A DNA stretch of 9,218 bases from the NCBI GenBank assembly GCA_004560045.1, contig SFWF01000066.1:1-9218 (forward strand), written 5' to 3'. The stretch is from a bacterium (lineage in GTDB: Bacteria > Bacillota > Clostridia > Oscillospirales > Acutalibacteraceae). Below the pieces are notes generated by a model that did no database searches, was not told the DNA's origin, and worked only from the letters and a program-made list of their open reading frames with translations. The position numbers and the translations under genes are program-made. Positions within the stretch are counted from its first letter, which is position 1, and the number at the start of each line of letters is the position of its first letter. Shown here in pieces: positions 1 to 5,297 of this stretch.

Positions 1-324
1 CAACAGGTATCTGTCTGAAAATATATTTTTAATTTCGGGGCTTGTTTCAAATTTGTTTGCTACCTTGTTCCCGGATGTAACTCCGAAATAGTCAGCCTGC
101 ACAATATGATCTGCATCGGCAATACTGATTGTAAAGGCTTTTCTGGCTTTAATGTTTTTCACCGTTTTATGCGTTTCTGTGAGCTGCAAAGCTACAGTGT
201 TGCGTGACTGCATCGTTCCCCATGCAGCGTTCATAACGTTCACGCTGTTATCTTCGTTGTATGTTGCAATCATCAAAACCGGCATAGGAAAAATACCTTC
301 TGTTATATTCAGTTTCTTTCTCAT
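1..324 (-). CDS. Flavin reductase-like protein (FMN-binding split barrel), 3' end outside window
   Basis: The first 108 codons are visible, starting at the ATG read from 324 and running off the left edge. The protein begins MRKKLNITEGIFPMPVLMIA and contains NVMNAAWGT, ETHKTVKNIKARKAF and YFGVTSGNKVANKFE. These match the N-terminal half of the flavoredoxin/flavin reductase family, in which the PMPV and NAAWG segments and the T-H-K-T-V-K-N motif line the FMN pocket. Relatives are about 180-200 residues, so roughly half is missing. A GAGGT ribosome site lies 7 bases before the start. Known members are cytosolic FMN proteins that reduce flavin or use it in redox chemistry; the substrate here cannot be told. 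It is divergent from an HxlR regulator, a common pairing in which the regulator senses redox or electrophile stress and controls the oxidoreductase. Codon use is more AT-rich than in the genes to the right. Confidence 0.85.
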   Translation of the reverse strand, partial: MRKKLNITEGIFPMPVLMIATYNEDNSVNVMNAAWGTMQSRNTVALQLTETHKTVKNIKARKAFTISIADADHIVQADYFGVTSGNKVANKFETSPEIKNIFSDRYLL

Positions 325-350
325 AAAAATACCTCGCTTGTAATATTGGT

Positions 351-379
351 TTGACAGATGTGTTATCTGCATATATAAT
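351..379 (+). promoter_or_regulatory. Sigma-A promoter for the HxlR regulator gene
   Basis: TTGACA at 351-356 and TATAAT at 374-379 are both perfect consensus boxes, separated by 17 bp. The expected start of transcription is near 386, giving a leader of about 64 bases before the regulator's ATG at 450. The operator-like repeat at 405-429 lies downstream of this start, so a bound protein could block elongation. Confidence 0.8.
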
Positions 380-405
380 TATAGCGGGTACAGAAGAAAT
401 AACAA
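378..405 (-). promoter_or_regulatory. Sigma-A promoter for the flavin reductase gene
   Basis: Read on the minus strand, TTGTTA (400-405) and TATAAT (378-383) are separated by 16 bp. Its -10 box shares two bases with the -10 box of the opposing promoter, so the two promoters are back to back and may compete for polymerase. The -35 box touches the left arm of the inverted repeat at 405-429. Confidence 0.65.
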
Positions 406-429
406 GTACTGTCTTATTATACAGGTACT
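405..429. promoter_or_regulatory. Operator-like inverted repeat, probable HxlR binding site
   Basis: AGTACTGT (405-412) and ACAGGTACT (421-429) form an inverted repeat with one extra base in the right arm and an AT-rich 8-bp centre. HxlR-family dimers bind inverted repeats of this size in the shared control region of divergent genes. The site abuts the -35 box of the flavin reductase promoter and lies downstream of the regulator's own start, so binding could repress both. A further GTAC at 388-391 sits 18 bp before the one at 406-409. That the HxlR protein binds here is inferred from position. Confidence 0.5.
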
Positions 430-449
430 ATTATTGAGGAAAGTGTAAA

Positions 450-782
450 ATGATTAAGAATTATATTGAAAACGCAAATTTTGAAGATACCGGATTCAGC
501 TATACTCTTTCACTTATATCCGGCAAACACAAGATGGTTATTTTGTATTGTCTGATGGAATTTGAAGTTGTGAGGTTTAATGAATTAAGACGATATTTGA
601 AGAATGTGTCGGACAAAACGCTTAGTAACAATCTGAAAGAATTGGAAACAGATAGACTGATTGTTAGAAAAGAATACCCCCAGATTCCACCAAAGGTTGA
701 GTACAGTTTAAGTGAGCGAGGTAAATCCCTTATGGAAGTTTTGGACCAGTTATGTATTTGGGGAGAAAAGAACAGAGAATAA
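450..782 (+). CDS. HxlR-family winged helix-turn-helix transcriptional regulator
   Basis: 110 residues, the usual HxlR length. The core order is clear: a first helix with LSLISGKHKMVILYCL (family pattern: a short G-K/W segment followed by a hydrophobic helix), then FNELRRYLKNVSDKTLSNNLKELETDR as the helix-turn-helix, and a wing with YPQIPPKVEYSLSERGKSL. The PP-VEY-L-E-G wing is the family hallmark. These proteins act as dimers binding inverted repeats and often respond to electrophiles, disulfide stress or aldehydes through a cysteine. This one has cysteines in the first helix (YCLME) and near the C-terminus (QLCIWG), but whether either is a sensor is not known. A GAGGA ribosome site lies 9 bases before the ATG. 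It is divergent from the flavin reductase gene, its most likely target. Confidence 0.9.
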   Translation: MIKNYIENANFEDTGFSYTLSLISGKHKMVILYCLMEFEVVRFNELRRYLKNVSDKTLSNNLKELETDRLIVRKEYPQIPPKVEYSLSERGKSLMEVLDQLCIWGEKNRE

Positions 783-854
783 ACTTCCAATTTGTCGAAG
801 AGAGCAGTCACACTACTTTTGCTTTCTTTTACCTCTATTCTGCTCCGTTTTTCA

Positions 855-997
855 ATGAAATAAATCCCTTGCGGGATTTGTGAAATATTGCTTCGCATTA
901 TGAAATAGCTTACGCTATGAAATACGCTGCGGCGTATGAGGGATTTATTTTATTTCATAATCCGAAGGATTATTTCATATTGCGTAGCAATATTTCA
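855..997. repeat. Mini-hairpin array with TGAAAT/ATTTCA linkers (array A)
   Basis: Six short hairpins follow one another: 862-868/873-879 (7 bp, loop TTGC), 885-891/895-901 (7 bp with one mismatch, loop TTC), 905-909/914-918 (5 bp, loop TTAC), 922-927/932-937 (6 bp, loop TGCG), 957-963/967-973 (7 bp, loop GAA) and 977-983/987-993 (7 bp, loop GTA). Each left-half hairpin is introduced by TGAAAT. Each right-half hairpin is closed by ATTTCA, so the array is also one long inverted repeat. For example, 881-891 is the exact complement of 987-997, and 858-868 pairs with 940-950. The array fills most of the gap between the converging HxlR and spoVAE-like genes and may help end both transcripts. It is not a CRISPR, because no repeat of constant length separates unique spacers. 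Function unknown. Confidence 0.75.
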
Positions 998-1045
998 TTC
1001 AGTTCGAATCCCCTTCGTCCCCGAGCCCTTGGCCTATACCCTATA

Positions 1046-1414
1046 TCAGTTCTTATCCTTCGAACTAAATATAAGTGCGGCGATAAGGCCGAAGGTAACG
1101 GCGGCGCCTATTCCTGCTCCTGCGGCCGAGATACCTCCGCTTAAAATACCGATGCAGCCAAGCTCGTTTACCGCCTGCTTTACCCCCTCGGCAAGAAGAT
1201 GACCGAAGCCGCTAAGGGGCACGGTAGCTCCTGTTCCTGCAAAATCCACAAGGGGGCCGTAAAGGCCAACCGCCGAAAGGGCCACCCCCGCCACCACGAA
1301 GCCCGTCAGTATTCTTGCAGGGGTAAGCTTTGTGTAATCGATAAGTATCTGACCGATAAGGCATATACCGCCGCCTACCAAAAAGGCCTTTATAAGATTT
1401 ACTAAAATATCCAT
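1046..1414 (-). CDS. spoVAE: Stage V sporulation protein AE-like (SpoVAEb) membrane protein
   Basis: 122 residues, the length expected of SpoVAEb. It starts MDILVNLIKAFLVGGGICLI and carries the family's core GQILIDYTKLTPARIL, GLYGPLVDFAGTGATVPLSGFG and LAEGVKQAV. It has a long hydrophobic N-terminal segment (about 5-27), a second (about 36-55) and a C-terminal one (about 86-115), so it is an integral membrane protein. SpoVA proteins sit in the inner spore membrane and are needed for movement of calcium-dipicolinate into the forespore and out during germination. In Clostridia this gene normally follows spoVAC and spoVAD; here neither is adjacent, since the upstream neighbour is a divergent mtaB and the downstream side is the hairpin array. 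A weak GGGTGAT ribosome site precedes the ATG. The family call is strong; which SpoVAE paralogue is less certain. Confidence 0.92.
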   Translation of the reverse strand: MDILVNLIKAFLVGGGICLIGQILIDYTKLTPARILTGFVVAGVALSAVGLYGPLVDFAGTGATVPLSGFGHLLAEGVKQAVNELGCIGILSGGISAAGAGIGAAVTFGLIAALIFSSKDKN

Positions 1415-1430
1415 ATTCTATCACCCTTTA

Positions 1431-1459
1431 TATTATCTGCCGTATTTTCCCCAATATGC
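1431..1459 (-). promoter_or_regulatory. Possible sigma-G (forespore) promoter for the spoVAE-like gene
   Basis: On the minus strand GCATA (1455-1459) and GATAATA (1431-1437) are 17 bp apart. This is close to the sigma-G pattern GHATR-N17/18-CATWHTA, with only the first -10 base off. SpoVA genes are classic sigma-G targets. Against it, the predicted start near 1424 leaves a leader of only about 10 bases that would cut into the ribosome site. Confidence 0.35.
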
Positions 1460-1462
1460 TTC

Positions 1463-1491
1463 TTGAAAAACGGGGAAAAATGCCTTATAAT
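1463..1491 (+). promoter_or_regulatory. Sigma-A promoter for mtaB
   Basis: TTGAAA (1463-1468) and TATAAT (1486-1491) are 17 bp apart, one base off consensus. Predicted transcription begins near 1498, just before the CGGAG ribosome site at 1507-1511. This places the upstream in-frame ATG at 1456 outside the transcript and supports the ATG at 1522 as the start. Confidence 0.7.
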
Positions 1492-1521
1492 AAAGAAAAC
1501 AAATTTCGGAGTATTATATAT

Positions 1522-2799
1522 ATGAATATATTCTTTTACACCTTGGGCTGTAAGGTGAATCAGTACGAAACGCAGGTTATGGCCGAGGCCCTTGAGCAAA
1601 AGGGACATAGGATAGTAACCGATATCGAAGCCGCCGACTGCGCCGTTATAAATTCCTGCACCGTAACCGCCGAATCCGACCGAAAAACCCGTCAGGCCGT
1701 CCGCCGTATGCGAAGAAGACTGCCAAGCGGGGTCGTAATTCTCGTCGGCTGTATGCCGCAGGCCTTTCCCGAGGAGGGAGCGGCGCTGAGCGAGGCCGAT
1801 ATCGTTACGGGAAACGCTTCGCCCCAAAAAATTCCCGAGCTTTTAGACCGCTTTATAAAAAGCGGAGCTCGGATCGTCGAAATTCTTCCCCACGAAAGGG
1901 ACGAAAAATACTCGACCCCCGCTATCTGCCGTTTTGAGGAGAGAACGAGGGCCTATATGAAGGTTCAGGACGGCTGTGACCGATACTGCACCTACTGCAC
2001 CATACCGAAGGCAAGAGGCGTCATCCGTTCCCGCACACTCGGTGAGATCGAGGCCGAGGCGGCAAGACTTGCCGAGAACGGCTTTAAGGAGCTGGTGCTC
2101 GTCGGAATAAACCTTACCTCCTTTGGTAGGGACCTCGGAAAAACTATATGCGATGCCGTTTCCGCCGCCGCAAGACCCGAGGGAATAAAGCGTATACGTC
2201 TCGGCTCCTTGGAGCCCGATCACATAAGCGACGAGACCTTAGAAAAGCTTAAAGGCGAAGAAAAATTCTGTCCTCAGTTTCATCTTGCCATTCAATCGGG
2301 CTCGGATACGACCCTTAAACGTATGAACCGTCACTACGATACCGCCTTTTACCGCGACCTTGTAAAAAGGATAAGAGACCGCTTCGAAAACCCCTCGATA
2401 ACCACCGATATTATGGTAGGCTTTGCGGGGGAGACCGAGGAGGAATTTAACGAAAGCGTCGCATTTTTAAAGGAGATCGGCTTTGCGAGAGCCCACGTTT
2501 TTGCCTACTCGAGAAGAGAGGGCACCGTTGCCGCCGCTCTTAAGAGTCAGGTCGAGCCTGCCGAAAAGGACCGTCGTGCCGCCGTTATGGCAAGGGCGGC
2601 CGAGGAATGTGAGGAGAAATTCCTTAAAACTCAGGTCGGAAAGACCGCTTCGGTACTTATCGAGCGGTATAAAGACGGCCTCGCCGAGGGTTATACCGAA
2701 AATTATACCCGTATATCCTTCCCCTATCCTACCGACCCGACGGGAGAGATCCTTTCGGTCAGGGTCACCGAGGCTATGCCCATAAAATTCAGCCTATAA
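1522..2799 (+). CDS. mtaB: tRNA (N6-threonylcarbamoyladenosine(37)-C2)-methylthiotransferase MtaB
   Basis: 425 residues with the full methylthiotransferase plan. The N-terminal domain holds three cluster cysteines, C10 (TLGCKVNQYE), C46 (NSCTVT) and C77 (VGCMPQ). The radical SAM domain has C152, C156 and C159 in DGCDRYCTYCTIPKARG. A C-terminal TRAM-like RNA-binding segment covers about 372-425. The enzyme adds a methylthio group to t6A at position 37 of ANN-decoding tRNAs, using two 4Fe-4S clusters and S-adenosylmethionine. LGCKVNQYE and RLGSLEPDHI fit the MtaB branch better than MiaB (isopentenyl-adenosine) or RimO (ribosomal S12). The start is the ATG at 1522: it has the CGGAG site, matches where the family begins, and the 22 extra residues from 1456 have no family resemblance. 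Transcribed alone from its own promoter, with no clear terminator directly after it. Confidence 0.95.
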   Translation: MNIFFYTLGCKVNQYETQVMAEALEQKGHRIVTDIEAADCAVINSCTVTAESDRKTRQAVRRMRRRLPSGVVILVGCMPQAFPEEGAALSEADIVTGNASPQKIPELLDRFIKSGARIVEILPHERDEKYSTPAICRFEERTRAYMKVQDGCDRYCTYCTIPKARGVIRSRTLGEIEAEAARLAENGFKELVLVGINLTSFGRDLGKTICDAVSAAARPEGIKRIRLGSLEPDHISDETLEKLKGEEKFCPQFHLAIQSGSDTTLKRMNRHYDTAFYRDLVKRIRDRFENPSITTDIMVGFAGETEEEFNESVAFLKEIGFARAHVFAYSRREGTVAAALKSQVEPAEKDRRAAVMARAAEECEEKFLKTQVGKTASVLIERYKDGLAEGYTENYTRISFPYPTDPTGEILSVRVTEAMPIKFSL

Positions 2800-2871
2800 T
2801 TTGACAAAACGACGGCCTCATAATATTGCCTACGATATAAAGCTTACATTTATTCGAAAATTTTGAGCCTC

Positions 2872-2896
2872 AAACAAAAATCCGCCGTACGGCGGG
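2872..2896 (-). terminator. Terminator-like palindrome, U-tract on the minus strand
   Basis: CCGCCGTACGGCGG (2882-2895) is a perfect 14-bp palindrome flanked on its left by an A-rich run (2875-2880), which reads as a T-tract on the minus strand. In the plus direction, the one needed for mtaB, it is followed by GTGCGG, so it would be a poor mtaB terminator. No minus-strand gene ends here. Its purpose is unclear; it may belong to the repeat cluster to its right. Confidence 0.35.
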
Positions 2897-2920
2897 TGCG
2901 GTTAGGGATTTATTGAGAGC

Positions 2921-3059
2921 GTAGGGGAGGGGCAAGTCCCGCCCGCTCGCAAACTTGTTTTTTTATAAAAGAAACACGGCTGCGAGGTTTTTCTATTTTA
3001 CCCGTAACGCAATTATCTATCCGCTATTCTGTTGCGGGTGGGACTTGCCCCTCCCCTAC
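2921..3059. repeat. 26-bp inverted repeat pair bracketing 87 bp (MITE-like or two opposed hairpin repeats)
   Basis: Bases 2921-2946 and 3034-3059 are reverse complements over 26 bp with a single C/T difference that still allows G-U pairing. The outer ends read GTAGGGGAGGGG and CCCCTCCCCTAC. The 87 bp between holds no gene. The shape is that of a miniature inverted-repeat element, 139 bp overall, but no target-site duplication is visible in the flanks. The GTAGGGG end also appears at 7264-7294 (minus), 7531-7538 and 7577-7584, so this may instead be two head-to-head copies of a small dispersed GTAGGGG repeat. Confidence 0.7.
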
Positions 3060-3080
3060 AACCTCCCGATATATTGCATC

Positions 3081-3194
3081 GGTATCCGCAGGCCTTCCCT
3101 AGCAGGGAAGGGGGACCACGTAGTGGTGGATGAGTAGAAACCTACACCACAAATCCGGACGGGATAACATACAATCTATATTTAATTAAACAAT
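3081..3194 (+). repeat. Dispersed intergenic repeat, copy 1 (about 114 bp)
   Basis: Starts GGTATCCG, then a hairpin CCTTCCCT (3093-3100)/AGGGAAGG (3104-3111), a second hairpin ACCAC (3115-3119)/GTGGT (3123-3127), then GGATGAG. A degenerate tail follows, with CCTAC, CAAA, ACGGGA, TTTA and AAACA blocks in the same order as copy 2 at 7146-7258. The strongest identity is GGGGGACCACGTAGTGGTGG. The two copies are in direct orientation on either side of the ABC transporter/CotH operon. Short apparent reading frames through it (ending KGDHVVVDE) are a by-product of the repeat. Confidence 0.7.
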
Positions 3195-3199
3195 AAGTC

Positions 3200-3299
3200 T
3201 CGCTTCGCGCAGTGGACAGAAAAGAGTAACGCCTTCGGCGTGAGTAGCGCTGCGCGCGAGTAATAAGAGTGAAGAAAACAAAATTGCTTCGGTATCCGT
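3200..3299 (+). repeat. Mini-hairpin array with GAGTA linkers (array B) and its GGTATCCG tail
   Basis: Short stems with three-base loops follow one another: ACGCC/GGCGT (3229-3233/3237-3241, loop TTC) and GCGC/GCGC (3247-3250/3254-3257, loop TGC), preceded by a weaker CGC-TTC-GCG (3201-3209). The segments between stems repeat GAGTA or GAGT. The stretch ends in AAAACAAAATTGCTTCGGT, continuing to ATCCGT, which recurs at 7131-7154. In array C, CGCGCGAGTA and this tail occur in the same order. The remaining 3300-3400 is AT-rich TCAATTTT-type simple sequence with no gene visible. Confidence 0.55.
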
Positions 3300-3405
3300 T
3301 TTTAATTTTCAACTTTCAATTTTAAGTTTTCAATTTTATCCGCGCCGCTTGCCTCTTCCCTAAACCTCAATATTTCCCTCGGCGAAGCCGAATATGAAAA
3401 TAAAA

Positions 3406-3429
3406 CCGCCTTAAGGCGGCTTTTTGTTT
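3406..3429 (+). terminator. Rho-independent terminator upstream of the ABC transporter gene
   Basis: CCGCCTTAAGGCGG (3406-3419), a perfect palindrome, is followed by CTTTTTGTTTT. The A-rich left flank means it could also work on the minus strand. It ends plus-strand transcripts from the repeat region or from mtaB read-through and insulates the promoter at 3456-3484. Confidence 0.75.
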
Positions 3430-3455
3430 TGAGACAGGTTTCTTTAAACCCGTTA

Positions 3456-3484
3456 TTTACATTTTTTAACTATTATGATAGAAT
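3456..3484 (+). promoter_or_regulatory. Sigma-A promoter for the ABC transporter/CotH operon
   Basis: TTTACA (3456-3461) and TAGAAT (3479-3484) are 17 bp apart. The predicted start near 3491 gives a leader of about 16 bases holding the AGGTG ribosome site at 3497-3501. It lies inside the upstream extension of the reading frame from 3429, so the ATG at 3507 is the better start. Confidence 0.6.
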
Positions 3485-3506
3485 AAATCTGAAATCAGGT
3501 GACGAA

Positions 3507-5270
3507 ATGAAAGAAGAAAGAAAGTATAAAAACGGCGAGCTTATAAAGCGTTTTCTGCCCTATTATAAAAAATATATTCCTACCGTTATTTTCGACCTTT
3601 TCTGTGCCTCTCTTACTACCCTCGGCGAGATAATTTTACCCCTTATTATGAGGGATATTACCAACGCGGGGCTGTCGGGCGGAGTCGGCCTTACGGTGGG
3701 CTACGTTATCGGGATCGGCGTGCTGTACGTCGTCCTTCGTCTTATCGATGCGGCGGCCTTTTACTATATGGCCTATTTCGGCCACGTTATGGGCACCAAG
3801 ATCGAGACCGATATGCGAAGAGACGCCTACGGTCACCTTCAGAAGCTCGGCAATACCTATTTTAACAACACCAAGGTCGGTCAGATAATGGGCCGTATCA
3901 CCAACGACCTTTTCGACGTTACCGAATTTTCACATCACTGCCCCGAGGAATTTTTTATTGCGGGAATAAAGGGGGTCGTCTCCTTTATAATCCTGCTTAA
4001 CATAAACGTTCCCCTTACCCTTATAATCTTCGCCATAATCCCCGTTATGCTTATAATCTGCCGTGCGATAAACAAGAAAATGCGGGCCACCTTCAGGCAG
4101 CAGCGTCAGCTTATCGGCGAGCTTAACGCCCGAATAGAGGACAGTCTTCTCGGTCAAAAGGTGGTAAAGGCCTTTGCGAACGAAGATCTTGAAAAAGAGA
4201 AATTCTCGGTAGATAACAAGAACTTTTTCGGGGTAAAAAAGCGTTCCTATAAATATATGGGCGCCTTTCAGACCACGACCCGACTTTTCGACGGAATTAT
4301 GTACGCCGTTACGGTTATTGCGGGGGCCCTCTTTATGATAGACGGTCAGATCACCGCAGGCGACCTCGTCGCCTACCTCCTCTACGTTACCACCTTTATC
4401 GCTACCGTCCGCCGAATTATCGAATTCTCCGAGCAGTTTCAGCGGGGTATGACGGGTATCGAGCGGTTTATGGAGATAATGGACGCCGATATCGAGATCT
4501 TCGACGAGGAAGGCGCCGTTCCCCTCGAAAATACGCAGGGAAATATCGAATTCCGTGCGGTCTCCTTCGAATACCCCGACGACCATAACAGGGTCTTTTC
4601 GGGACTTGAATTTTCAATCAAAAAGGGCGAAAAAATCGCCTTCGTAGGCCCCTCGGGGGGCGGTAAGACCACCCTATGTAACCTTATTCCCCGTTTTTAC
4701 GACGTTTCTGCGGGCGAGATCCTCTTAGACGGTAAAAACATAAAGGAATACACGCTTAAATCCCTTCGCGAGAATATCGGAATGGTTCAGCAGGAGGTCT
4801 ATCTCTTCTCCGGAACCGTTTTTGAAAACATCTCCTACGGAAAACCCGGCGCCTCTATGGAGGAGGTGGTCGAGGCGGCCAAAAAGGCGGGGGCTCACGA
4901 GTTTATATCGGCTCTTCACGACGGCTACAACACCTATGTAGGCGAGCGCGGCGTCAAGCTCTCGGGCGGACAGAAGCAGAGGATAAGCATTGCCCGCGTT
5001 TTCCTTAAGAATCCCCCCATAATAATCCTCGACGAGGCCACCAGCGCCCTCGATAACGAGAGCGAATTCGAGGTTGCCAAGTCCCTTGAGGCCCTTAGCG
5101 TCGGCCGCACCACCATCACCATCGCACACCGACTTTCAACCATTAAAAATTCCGACCGAATTATGGTTCTTACCGAGGACGGAATCGTCGAAGAGGGTAC
5201 CCACGAGACCCTCCTTCAAAAGAAAGGTCTTTACTGTAAATTTTACGAAACGGCCAACCGATTAAAGTAA
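3507..5270 (+). CDS. ABC transporter, fused permease and ATP-binding domains (MsbA/BmrA type half-transporter)
   Basis: 587 residues, the normal size of a half-transporter that works as a dimer in the cytoplasmic membrane. The N-terminal part (to about 310) holds the transmembrane export domain, with coupling-helix features such as YFNNTKVGQIMGRITNDL and EDSLLGQKVVKAFANE. The C-terminal nucleotide-binding domain is complete: Walker A GPSGGGKTT (381-389), Q-loop MVQQEVYLFSG, signature LSGGQKQR (485-492), Walker B IIILDEAT with D509 and E510, and the switch histidine H541 in IAHRL. Because the catalytic glutamate is present it should hydrolyse ATP as a homodimer. Exporters of this type move drugs, lipids or peptides; the cargo cannot be read from the sequence. 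Start chosen at 3507 from the AGGTG site 5 bases upstream and the promoter. The CotH gene follows after 27 bases, probably in one operon. Confidence 0.93.
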   Translation: MKEERKYKNGELIKRFLPYYKKYIPTVIFDLFCASLTTLGEIILPLIMRDITNAGLSGGVGLTVGYVIGIGVLYVVLRLIDAAAFYYMAYFGHVMGTKIETDMRRDAYGHLQKLGNTYFNNTKVGQIMGRITNDLFDVTEFSHHCPEEFFIAGIKGVVSFIILLNINVPLTLIIFAIIPVMLIICRAINKKMRATFRQQRQLIGELNARIEDSLLGQKVVKAFANEDLEKEKFSVDNKNFFGVKKRSYKYMGAFQTTTRLFDGIMYAVTVIAGALFMIDGQITAGDLVAYLLYVTTFIATVRRIIEFSEQFQRGMTGIERFMEIMDADIEIFDEEGAVPLENTQGNIEFRAVSFEYPDDHNRVFSGLEFSIKKGEKIAFVGPSGGGKTTLCNLIPRFYDVSAGEILLDGKNIKEYTLKSLRENIGMVQQEVYLFSGTVFENISYGKPGASMEEVVEAAKKAGAHEFISALHDGYNTYVGERGVKLSGGQKQRISIARVFLKNPPIIILDEATSALDNESEFEVAKSLEALSVGRTTITIAHRLSTIKNSDRIMVLTEDGIVEEGTHETLLQKKGLYCKFYETANRLK

Positions 5271-5297
5271 TATAATCAAAAAAGGAGGCAGAATAAA

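Noticed and set aside
500..898. 132-codon minus-strand frame over the HxlR gene and the hairpin array
   Set aside because: Opposite-strand shadow of a clear HxlR gene; its 5' end lies in the repeat array.
855..997. CRISPR array
   Set aside because: Units vary in length (about 18-24 bases), lack a constant 25-40-base repeat and unique spacers, and no cas genes are present.
1002..1020. Complete tRNA gene
   Set aside because: Only a T-loop/acceptor-like tail is present; the preceding bases cannot form the T-stem and no anticodon arm or 5' acceptor half exists.
1456..1521. Upstream in-frame ATG that would extend mtaB by 22 residues
   Set aside because: It overlaps the predicted -35/-10 region, has no ribosome site, and the extra residues do not resemble the family; the ATG at 1522 has CGGAG upstream and begins as MtaB proteins do.
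2801..2829. Promoter directly after mtaB (TTGACA at 2801-2806)
   Set aside because: No -10 box at 16-18 bp (TATTGC at best) and no gene downstream before the repeat cluster.
2955..3137. Short plus-strand open frame of 60 codons (and a 97-codon one at 7139-7432)
   Set aside because: Both pass through the dispersed repeat and share the peptide GKGDHVVVDE only because of the repeated DNA; no ribosome site or family likeness.
3429..3506. Upstream in-frame ATG that would extend the ABC transporter by 26 residues
   Set aside because: It starts inside a terminator tail and spans a good promoter (3456-3484); the ATG at 3507 has AGGTG at the right distance.
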